DNA of 22,053 nucleotides from Lachnoclostridium sp. UBA3262 (GTDB lineage: Bacteria; Bacillota; Clostridia; Lachnospirales; Lachnospiraceae). The stretch spans positions 1 to 22,053 of the forward strand of contig DEUM01000058.1 in NCBI GenBank assembly GCA_002362575.1, read 5' to 3'. The position numbers were made by a program, and so were the translations under genes. Positions 15,994-22,053 of this stretch are shown piece after piece (position 1 is the stretch's first letter; every line of letters begins with the position of its first letter). A model generated the notes under the pieces. It made no database searches, was not told where the DNA came from, and saw nothing but the letters and a program-made list of their open reading frames with translations.

Positions 15994-16548
15994 TTTGAAA
16001 ATTACTCCTTGACTTCTTACACCATTTAACAGAATATCCTACAAGTACCCACAGTATCATCATTGCTATATTTTCTATAAATACCAAAGTACCCGGACGT
16101 CCAAAATCGAAGAAAGCAAACCGAATTTAAAGAAACATATAAGAAATAATCTTTGCCTTATAAAAACATACCGCCCCATAACCAGCAGCCAGCACCACCG
16201 CAATTCTCAAAACCCATGGGAGAGCCTCTGGCAATTTTCTGCCTTGAAATCTCTTCTTCACCATACCTACGACCATGCCCCAATGAAGCCCCAGATGCAC
16301 GCTCATCAGCACAAATCCCCAATACGAGGCTGCCATGTGCATCTGTCTGGCCAGCGCCATCTGTCCTCTTATCCTGACAAAATCAAACACATATCTCGAC
16401 ATGACAATTCCGCTGTAAGCAAGACAAGCATCCCTGCTCCAAACCACTCATGAAACTCCTGCCCTGTAATCTGAAATGCCATGAGCAAAAGAAGCAGCAT
16501 TGTCATTAAAAAGTCAATAAAGACTTTTATCTTCATTTTTAACTTCAT
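15986..16548 (-). pseudogene. Broken DUF4405-type membrane (cytochrome b-like) protein gene
   Basis: The gene starts at the ATG at 16548, with AGGAGA in place, and reads MKLKMKIKVFIDFLMTMLLL to FHEWFGAGMLVL. The homologous continuation (AYSGIVMSRYVFDFVRIRG, then the His-rich MHMAASYWGFVLMSVHLGLHWG) is in another frame. The join lies near 16395-16425, and on my memory of the family the second membrane helix and its surroundings, about 45-50 residues, are missing, so an out-of-frame deletion is likely. The second frame stops at TAA at 16127-16129 after ISYMFL. Past that stop the same frame continues with family-like sequence (FAFFDFGRPGTLVFIENIAMM to the TGA at 15986), so that TAA is a second lesion. 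The intact protein would be a small membrane haem protein or electron carrier beside the flavodoxin and dehydrogenase. The family assignment is from memory. Confidence 0.75.
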
Positions 16549-16576
16549 CCACAATCTCCTTTCTTTTCCGTTTAAA

Positions 16577-16604
16577 TGAGCCGCCTGACAACTCTGGCGG
16601 CTCA
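16577..16604 (-). terminator. Hairpin after the iron alcohol dehydrogenase gene
   Basis: A perfect nine-pair GC-rich stem, TGAGCCGCC with GGCGGCTCA, and a ten-base loop. Only a short TTT follows, so it may stop transcription poorly or serve mainly to protect the 3' end. It lies 26 bases past the dehydrogenase stop and just upstream of the DUF4405 pseudogene. Confidence 0.55.
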
Positions 16605-16629
16605 AATACTGCAATTCAATTCATCCTAT

Positions 16630-17799
16630 CTACAGACTCGCTTTTAAAATATCCACAATTTCTTCACGCTCTAATACCTTATATCCCCCCTCCATAACAA
16701 GGGTTGAATCGGCTATTCCCTCTACCATATCTGAAGTCGCTCCAAGTTCTGTAAGATTCATCACAAGCCCCAGCTCCTTCATCCAATTTTCCATAGCTGC
16801 CAGTCCTTCCAGAGCAACCTGCTCATCCGTCCTGCCATCTGCATCCACATCCCAGACATTCACTGCAAACCTCTTAAACTTAGACAGTCCATAAGGCATT
16901 ATATATCTGTAATATGCCAAGGAAACTGCAGACAACGTCATACCATGAGTGGCATCGGTGTGGGCACCGACTGCCTGACCAAGCATATGAACCATCCAGT
17001 CCGTCGATTTTGCCTTTGCGACAAGGGTATTGAGCGCCCATGTAGCAGTCCACATGATGTTACTTCTTGCCTCATAGTCCTGATCATTTTTATTCGCAAT
17101 CCTGCTGGAATGAATCAGGGATTTCATCAATCCCTCGCTGATGTAATCACTGGTATTATCATCTTCCCCGGAAAAATACTGCTCACAGATATGATTGAAG
17201 ATATCATAGATTCCGGAAACCATCTGATAGTGAGGAAGTGTCATTGTATACTTTGGATTTAAGATAGAAAACCTTGGCATAATCTTCTCATCTGCAAACA
17301 CATGACCAATCTTCATCTTGCTCTCATGGTTTGTAATGACAGCTCCCGCATTCATCTCCGAACCGGTTCCAACCATCGTAAGTACGCAACCCACCGGAAC
17401 GGTTTCACAGTCCGGTTCCTCAAATTTTAGATAATATTTTCCCCACGGATCCTCCTCACAATGAACCGATACGGATACTGCTTTTGCGTAATCGCAGACA
17501 GAACCGCCGCCCACTGCCAGAAGTAAATCCACCTTATGATTTCTTGCAATCTCTACCCCTTCATATAATTTTTCAAGGGTAGGGTTTGGCATAACTCCTG
17601 AAATCTCCGCAATGTTTTTACCGTTTTTCTTCAGTATCTCAATTACCTCATCATAGATACCATTTTTCTTTATTGAACCTCCGCCATATATAAGCACGAT
17701 GTTCTTTCCATACTTTTCCAGCTCTGTGTTCAGATACTGTAAGGAATCCTCCCCAAAATACAATTTTGTCGGGTTACAATAAGCAAAATTTCCTAACAT
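16630..17799 (-). CDS. Iron-containing alcohol dehydrogenase (butanol dehydrogenase / YqhD-like)
   Basis: A 389-residue group III alcohol dehydrogenase that interconverts aldehydes and alcohols with NAD(P)H in the cytoplasm. The N-terminal half carries the dinucleotide-binding motif VGGGSVCDYAKA. The metal ligands are visible as Asp and His in GIYDIFNHICEQY and the two His in GAHTDATHGMTLS. Length and the N-terminal FAYCNPTKLYFGEDS match clostridial BdhA- and YugJ-like enzymes. AAGGAGG lies eight bases before the ATG. It sits 58 bp after the flavodoxin lipoprotein gene without an obvious terminator between. The physiological substrate is not predictable; electron disposal or aldehyde detoxification is usual. 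The enzyme looks intact although both neighbours upstream and downstream include broken genes. Confidence 0.93.
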   Translation of the reverse strand: MLGNFAYCNPTKLYFGEDSLQYLNTELEKYGKNIVLIYGGGSIKKNGIYDEVIEILKKNGKNIAEISGVMPNPTLEKLYEGVEIARNHKVDLLLAVGGGSVCDYAKAVSVSVHCEEDPWGKYYLKFEEPDCETVPVGCVLTMVGTGSEMNAGAVITNHESKMKIGHVFADEKIMPRFSILNPKYTMTLPHYQMVSGIYDIFNHICEQYFSGEDDNTSDYISEGLMKSLIHSSRIANKNDQDYEARSNIMWTATWALNTLVAKAKSTDWMVHMLGQAVGAHTDATHGMTLSAVSLAYYRYIMPYGLSKFKRFAVNVWDVDADGRTDEQVALEGLAAMENWMKELGLVMNLTELGATSDMVEGIADSTLVMEGGYKVLEREEIVDILKASL

Positions 17800-17857
17800 T
17801 TCATTGTCCTCCTTATTTTTCTTTTATTCTCCATTCCGGAGCTATTTCTTTGCTACA

Positions 17858-18568
17858 CTATTCAATGGATCTCAGCCACTTTACAATCTCATCCTTTGCA
17901 GAGGCGGCATCCTCCTCATAAACATCAAAAACATTATCTGAAATATCCGCATCCGGCAAAGCATCCGAAATATCTTGTACACTGCTTGCCAGACCTCCCG
18001 TTCCGTGGGAGCAGAACAGATAAACCTGTTTTCCGCTGAGGTCATTCTCTTTCAGAAATGATAATATCGCCATCGGACAGCTATACCACCAATTTGGGTA
18101 GCCCAGATAGACGGTATCGTAATCCTGCAGATTTTCCACTTTTGCCTTGAGGGCCGGACGTGTGCCGTCGCCCTTTTCTTGATTTGCCCGGTCCAGACAG
18201 CCATCCCAATCGGAAGGATACGGCTCTTTTACCTGAATCGAAAACAAATCTCCTCTTGTTTCTTCCTTCACCCATGAGGCAAGCTGTGCTACATTGCCGG
18301 GAGACGTTACACTAGGGGATGTCATGGCATCTATATCGTCCTGTACGGCATTGTCTGCCCATGAAAAATAAGCGACAAGCATTTTCTTTGTGTCATCTTG
18401 CTTAGGCTGTTTGCTCTCATTTGTTTCTGTCTCTTTTGCTATCTGCTCTCCCGTTTGTTCTTTTGTTTGTTCAGAACTCTTTAGCTTCTCCTGTGTGTCG
18501 GATTTTCCACAAGCACTGAGTGAGAAAATAACTGTCACAACAAGTAAAATAGATAATACTTTTTTCAT
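17858..18568 (-). CDS. Flavodoxin-domain lipoprotein (Flavodoxin_4 family)
   Basis: A 236-residue exported flavoprotein. The signal peptide ends in the lipobox LSAC (Cys20), followed by a charged Glu/Lys/Gln/Thr linker to about residue 63 that would hold the domain away from the membrane. The flavodoxin fold begins at MLVAYFSWADNAVQ, whose Ser/Asn-rich turn is the FMN phosphate loop. Further flavin-contact loops are YLGYPNWWYSCPM and CSHGTGGLASS. GGAGG precedes the ATG. The gene lies 28 bp after a related flavodoxin fragment and upstream of the alcohol dehydrogenase. The role is probably extracytoplasmic electron transfer or quinone/FMN reduction, not proven by sequence. Confidence 0.9.
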   Translation of the reverse strand: MKKVLSILLVVTVIFSLSACGKSDTQEKLKSSEQTKEQTGEQIAKETETNESKQPKQDDTKKMLVAYFSWADNAVQDDIDAMTSPSVTSPGNVAQLASWVKEETRGDLFSIQVKEPYPSDWDGCLDRANQEKGDGTRPALKAKVENLQDYDTVYLGYPNWWYSCPMAILSFLKENDLSGKQVYLFCSHGTGGLASSVQDISDALPDADISDNVFDVYEEDAASAKDEIVKWLRSIE

Positions 18569-18596
18569 CCTGCAACCTCCTCTCTGTTACAAATGC

Positions 18597-18845
18597 TTAT
18601 AGCTTCAGACTTTCTATCCATGCTTTCAGGTCGTCCTGTGACTGTATTCCATTCAGCATTTTCCCGGTAAGCAAAACTGCCCCCGGACAGCTTGGCGCAA
18701 GTCTCGTGTTCGTCTCTCCCATGCCACTGCCTCCGGATGTCGCAAAGGGAACGATTGTCTTTCTGGCGAAATCATAGCTCTCTAAAAACGTATTGATAAT
18801 GGTCGGTGCCAAATACCACCAGATGGGGAATCCTGCATCTGTCAA
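18597..18845 (-). pseudogene. C-terminal fragment of a flavodoxin gene, truncated at an island boundary
   Basis: About 80 residues remain, from GFPIWWYLAPTIINTF through FATSGGSGMGETN and LAPSCPGA to a normal C-terminus LKAWIESLKL. This is the second half of a Flavodoxin_4-type domain. The FMN phosphate loop and first half are missing, an in-frame stop lies at 18879-18881, the only start is a TTG without a ribosome binding site, and homology seems to begin near 18833. Immediately upstream the base composition changes sharply to AT-rich. I read this as a gene cut by the arrival of, or a deletion beside, the RES/PIN island. A paralogue, intact, lies just downstream. Confidence 0.8.
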
Positions 18846-18880
18846 GTATGGGACAAAATTTTTTTCAATCCAGCTTTGTC

Positions 18881-18909
18881 AAAATTTAAGCTAAATATAT
18901 TAGCTTAAA
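18881..18909 (-). terminator. Perfect inverted-repeat terminator ending the RES/PIN operon
   Basis: TTTAAGCTAA and TTAGCTTAAA form ten perfect pairs around a five-base loop, followed by TTTT on the minus strand. The PIN stop codon lies inside the 5' arm, so the stem begins within the coding sequence. The stem is AT-rich, and the near symmetry means it could also act in the other direction. Confidence 0.6.
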
Positions 18910-20426
18910 GAAAATGCCTTTTTTAGATACTCCACTATTTTCTCTTGTTCTTTAATAAACTCCTCCCATTCACTAGCTATCCCATCAAGATAATCTATTA
19001 TCTCCTGACAACAAAAATTTATATCTTCTTCGCATCCATCAGCAGCCCCACCATCTTCATCATACTCAATAAAACCATATGTTACACTTATATATCCTTC
19101 AGCACATTTTTGATCATCTGAATTTTTTACATATATGTCTATCTGGTCACTAGAGCCATTACTTGGCGAAATATACAAATCATCTAAATATAAATATATC
19201 TTACGCCGCTTATAATCGTACAGTTTTATGCAATCTCCAAAGTCAATATAGTCTGGCAAATAATCATCATAAGGTATTTCTTTTAATATAAACTTTTGAT
19301 TATCTATCCATTCCATAACTTCTTGTAAACCAGAAATATTATTTTCAACAAAATATTGTTCCCCAGTATTTTCAAACAACTTGCTAAAAATATCAAGAAT
19401 TGAACCAATATTATCTATATTACTATTACCAATACAATTTGATAAATCTTCATCATAAAACACTAAAAATTCGTCTAATGTTCCATAAGACTTTGTAATC
19501 CTCTCAAAAATTCGAGATAATGAATGTTGAAAACCACTATCTGCTAAATTTTCTTGAAGTTTATCTTCAAAATCCCCCAATGCCGACAATCCAGCACTTT
19601 CTCTAATAGAATCTTCATAATCTCGTTCTAATAATAATCGTTCTTCCTCTTCCTCCTGTTCCAATTCCCTTTGAAATTCTTCACTTAATTTAGCTTCTTG
19701 AACATCATTTTTCAATTCTTCCTGAATCAATCTGGCAAACTGCCGTATATACCTAATTTGTCCGTATATACCTTTATTTCTTAAATCCTCTATAATTTGA
19801 TGATGTAGTGAATCTTTATCCTTATCCGTTTCAGAGAAATCTTTGTAATTTCCTGTAACAAAATAAACTATATCGTCATTTTCAATTTCAATGTATTTTT
19901 CTATGTTAATCAAAGTTTCAATTATTAAGCTATCTGCATAAGACTCCTTTTGTTCCTTATGAAATGGTGCTCTTTTATAAATTTTTCTTCTTATTACTGA
20001 TACATCTAAAAATTCATCATCTTCTATCCTAATACAATTTTTATGTTCAAACACCATCTTTACAACATTAAAAAGTTCATCTTTATACTTCTCCTTTCCC
20101 TCTTGAAACACTTTTAACGCTTCATTCAAATGATTCCTTGATTGCTTCTTGTAGTCTTGCATATCCAACCCAGCAATAGTATAGCCTTGCACCCCATATA
20201 AATTTTTTATCTTATCCATCGCAGTCTCAATATTTTTACCGACTTTATTCAATTCCTCTTCTAAGTGTATGTATGTTTCGTGTTCAACTATTTGGGGAAG
20301 AACCAATTTGATTTGATCATAATCCAACAGCTTTATAAAAGATTTTAGTAAATCGCTTGATACTTGATTTTTTCTATCCACAACCATATCAATTACTATA
20401 TTGGTATCCAATAAAATATACTTCAT
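18900..20426 (-). CDS. PIN-domain protein (DUF4935-like nuclease) with coiled-coil and C-terminal domain
   Basis: A 508-residue protein. The N-terminal 200 residues are a PIN nuclease-like domain with all acidic positions visible: Asp7 in YILLDTNIVID, Glu48 in PQIVEHE, Asp165 in SYADSLIIE and Asp196 in VTGNYKDFSE. This pattern resembles the DUF4935 branch, which has a long helical insert between the first and second acids. About 230-275 is a highly acidic probable coiled coil (ELEQEEEEERLLLERDYED). The C-terminal 100-150 residues look beta-rich, then helical, and I do not recognise them. I start it at the ATG at 20426, nine bases from AGAGGTG; the upstream GTG overlaps that site. It is the last gene of the RES operon. 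The likely activity is metal-dependent RNA cleavage, inferred from the family. Confidence 0.85.
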   Translation of the reverse strand: MKYILLDTNIVIDMVVDRKNQVSSDLLKSFIKLLDYDQIKLVLPQIVEHETYIHLEEELNKVGKNIETAMDKIKNLYGVQGYTIAGLDMQDYKKQSRNHLNEALKVFQEGKEKYKDELFNVVKMVFEHKNCIRIEDDEFLDVSVIRRKIYKRAPFHKEQKESYADSLIIETLINIEKYIEIENDDIVYFVTGNYKDFSETDKDKDSLHHQIIEDLRNKGIYGQIRYIRQFARLIQEELKNDVQEAKLSEEFQRELEQEEEEERLLLERDYEDSIRESAGLSALGDFEDKLQENLADSGFQHSLSRIFERITKSYGTLDEFLVFYDEDLSNCIGNSNIDNIGSILDIFSKLFENTGEQYFVENNISGLQEVMEWIDNQKFILKEIPYDDYLPDYIDFGDCIKLYDYKRRKIYLYLDDLYISPSNGSSDQIDIYVKNSDDQKCAEGYISVTYGFIEYDEDGGAADGCEEDINFCCQEIIDYLDGIASEWEEFIKEQEKIVEYLKKAFSLS

Positions 20427-20482
20427 TATAAACAGCACCTCTTTTTCTAAATAATCCCCAAGCCATTATAACTTAAGTAATG

Positions 20483-20677
20483 TTATATGCTTTCTATTCT
20501 CCCGATTACTTCAATGTATGATATTCTTCTTCTGACAGTCTCCAAATACTCATTAAAAGTCCCCTCTCCATCTATCTCAATCGCAAGATATGAGCACTTT
20601 GAATCTTGTGCTATGCCAGTGTACTTATATTTAGCATAGGAAAATTTTTCGAAATTAGAATACTGCTTATCCATCAT
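20483..20677 (-). CDS. Small uncharacterised protein coupled to the RES gene, possible antidote or adaptor
   Basis: A 64-residue protein (63 if the second of two adjacent ATG codons is used). It opens with aromatic and charged residues, has an extended segment (KYKYTGIAQDSKCSYLAIEID) and ends in a helix-like stretch, EYLETVRRRISYIEVIG. I recognise no family. Its ATG overlaps the RES stop codon by 11 bp (ATGATGGATAA), with only a weak AGG upstream, so translation is probably coupled to RES. It precedes the PIN gene by 56 bp. Position and size would fit an antitoxin for RES or PIN, or a specificity factor; there is no direct evidence, and it lacks a helix-turn-helix. Confidence 0.7.
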   Translation of the reverse strand: MMDKQYSNFEKFSYAKYKYTGIAQDSKCSYLAIEIDGEGTFNEYLETVRRRISYIEVIGRIESI

Positions 20678-22001
20678 ACCTAATATGTTCCAAGTTTACT
20701 AGATAATTATCAAAGCTTGCAAATATCGTTTCACCATATTTTTTCAAACCATCTTCTTTATTAGTGATTGGTTGATAACCATCTCCTTGTGCATAATATA
20801 TATCATAAATATACGAACCATTTTTATATTCTTCATATAATTCTTTTTGACTTTCCGAATATTTTTTTGGTTCAGACATACTAAACATCTTGCAAACACG
20901 TCCATATCCCCCCTGCTCTAAATGCTCTTTATATATTGGAATAACAATATTAACTCCAATCTGAAATTGCAAATCATGATCAAGATTTTTTGATAAGTAT
21001 GCCACTCCATCTATATCAAATTTTTTAAGACACCGCATTACAATCTCTGGAAATATATATTCTTCTTGATTTTCATGATAATCAACATATTTATATGACG
21101 TAGCCAACACTAATGGAAAAAAAGAAATCATTTTATCTTGCAGTTCCTTTTTCCTACTTCCAGCATCCAAAGACGGATTAAAAACGCCATTAATCAATTC
21201 TTCTATAATTACCAGATTTAATATCCTTAATTTCTTAGCGTCATCATTTGCAACAAAAGACGAAATATACAAATCTTTATTAGGTTTATTTAATTCAAGC
21301 CAACACGCATAGCTTGTGCTAGACAGATATAATGCTGGCATTCCATTACACGTAAAACGTTGTCTATCTATTTTTTCATTTCTTTTATATGGGCGATGCA
21401 ATAAATCCATCCTGTTATTCAAACATTTTTCAGAAATTCTTCCCCTAAAAAGAGTTACAGGATGTTCTTTCATTCTTTCATAAATACTTTTATATTCAAT
21501 TCCTATATTGCCCGATGAATTATAATTCATATCATCGAAAAAGGCTACTTGTTTTATTGCATAAGATTTACCTAATTCAGACACAAAAAAATCATCATTT
21601 TCTATTTTAGAAATTATTTTTTTGATCTGATTAACTGCCATTTCAATATTGCCTTTTTTATAATTTTTCCACGCTGCTTTTATAATTCTAATATTTTCAT
21701 TTATTTCACTTAGCAAAATCGAATCACTGTTAAAAGCAAGTTTATTTCGAAAATAATCCTCGTATTTATTCAAACGATCCCATAAACTAACTTCAATATC
21801 TTCTTCACCACGACATTTGCATATAGAAGGAAATCCATTTAGATTACGATCTTTACTCTCATAATCATACTCTATTATTTCTTTCAACTCCTCCCCTAAA
21901 AATTTATCAAATAATTCGTGATTAAAATCATAATCAAAATCGTCATCATATTTAATATTATTTATTCTCTCCAATTCTGAATAATACTGACTTTCCAGCA
22001 T
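20667..22001 (-). CDS. RES-domain protein with helical N-terminal extension (predicted NAD-targeting toxin fold)
   Basis: With the start chosen here, 444 residues. TAAGGAG lies nine bases before the ATG at 22001; longer starts (ATG 22028, TTG 22046) lack a ribosome binding site, although the frame is open to the window edge. Residues 1-150 are mostly helical and charged, with CKCRGEED near 62, resembling the HEPN-like extension found before some RES domains; no RxxxxH motif is seen. The RES core starts near 181: Arg186 (LFRGR), Tyr225 (PALYLSS) and Glu236 (YACWLEL) match the Arg-Tyr-Glu set known from Xre-RES toxins, which degrade NAD+. The C-terminal about 80 residues are unassigned. No Xre antitoxin is in the window. 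It is the first visible gene of a RES - small ORF - PIN operon in an AT-rich island. Confidence 0.85.
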   Translation of the reverse strand: MLESQYYSELERINNIKYDDDFDYDFNHELFDKFLGEELKEIIEYDYESKDRNLNGFPSICKCRGEEDIEVSLWDRLNKYEDYFRNKLAFNSDSILLSEINENIRIIKAAWKNYKKGNIEMAVNQIKKIISKIENDDFFVSELGKSYAIKQVAFFDDMNYNSSGNIGIEYKSIYERMKEHPVTLFRGRISEKCLNNRMDLLHRPYKRNEKIDRQRFTCNGMPALYLSSTSYACWLELNKPNKDLYISSFVANDDAKKLRILNLVIIEELINGVFNPSLDAGSRKKELQDKMISFFPLVLATSYKYVDYHENQEEYIFPEIVMRCLKKFDIDGVAYLSKNLDHDLQFQIGVNIVIPIYKEHLEQGGYGRVCKMFSMSEPKKYSESQKELYEEYKNGSYIYDIYYAQGDGYQPITNKEDGLKKYGETIFASFDNYLVNLEHIRYDG

Positions 22002-22053
22002 TATTTCAATCTCCTTATTATTACCCATTATATTTTTTATTTTCAATAACTCA

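Larger units (their letters stand above)
18850..22053. other. AT-rich accessory island carrying RES, small ORF and PIN genes (right end outside the window)
   Basis: From about 18850 to the window end the sequence is visibly far more A+T-rich than anything before it, with AT-biased codon choice throughout (ATA, AAA, GAA, AAT). It begins exactly where a flavodoxin gene is cut. No integrase, transposase or clear attachment repeat is visible, and the other boundary is beyond the window. Horizontal acquisition is inferred from composition and the truncated neighbour. Confidence 0.65.

Noticed and set aside
18840..18882. Two perfect TTGACA hexamers on the minus strand (18840-18845 and 18877-18882), possible outward promoter of the island
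   Set aside because: No -10 better than three of six matches lies 16-18 bases downstream of either one.
18900..22053. Mobile element identity for the AT-rich island (integron, insertion sequence, prophage)
   Set aside because: No integrase, transposase, terminal inverted repeat or phage gene is visible in the part shown, so only horizontal acquisition in general can be suggested.

Overview
The window reads as a chromosomal segment from an anaerobic, low-to-mid GC Gram-positive bacterium of the class Clostridia, most likely a gut Lachnospiraceae-like organism. This rests on strong AGGAGG ribosome binding sites on almost every gene, a class B sortase paired with an SPQTG surface protein, a Bacillus/Clostridia-type alpha-glucoside PTS operon with RpiR regulators, an iron-dependent alcohol dehydrogenase and Flavodoxin_4-type proteins. 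Every gene I support lies on the minus strand, so transcription runs from high to low coordinates. No tRNA, rRNA, CRISPR array or transposase was seen.

Layout, high to low coordinates. (1) 18.85-22.05 kb is a visibly AT-rich island. It carries a RES-domain protein with a helical N-terminal extension, a 64-residue protein whose start overlaps the RES stop, and a 508-residue PIN-domain protein with intact acidic residues, closed by a perfect inverted-repeat terminator. I read it as a candidate toxin-antitoxin or anti-phage cassette. It abuts a flavodoxin gene that has lost its N-terminal half. (2) 15.99-18.85 kb is a damaged redox block: the flavodoxin fragment, an intact flavodoxin lipoprotein, an iron-containing alcohol dehydrogenase, and a DUF4405-type membrane protein broken by both an internal out-of-frame deletion and a nonsense codon. 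(3) 12.48-15.94 kb is a surface-display unit: a sortase-anchored parallel beta-helix protein and its class B sortase, one base apart. It sits behind a promoter with a good -10, no -35, and a 12-bp direct repeat of 21-bp period. (4) 8.81-12.47 kb is a polar amino acid ABC transporter (binding protein, permease, ATPase) with its own strong promoter and an internal terminator-like hairpin after the binding protein; a GHKL histidine kinase is the last gene. (5) 5.89-8.77 kb holds a CheY-like response regulator followed by a hybrid kinase (HisKA-HATPase-REC-Hpt). (6) 0.05-5.87 kb is an alpha-glucoside/maltose utilisation locus: a PTS EIICBA transporter, a GH4 6-phospho-alpha-glucosidase, an unassigned membrane protein and two tandem RpiR-type regulators with their own promoter and a candidate operator.

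How the parts work together. In locus (6) the transporter imports and phosphorylates a disaccharide, the GH4 enzyme cleaves the 6-phosphate product, and the RpiR pair probably senses phospho-sugar through its SIS domains. In unit (3) the sortase probably anchors its neighbour's SPQTG protein to peptidoglycan. The GHKL kinase has no LytTR partner in the window, while the surface-protein promoter carries repeats of the kind LytTR regulators bind; a link between them is inference only.
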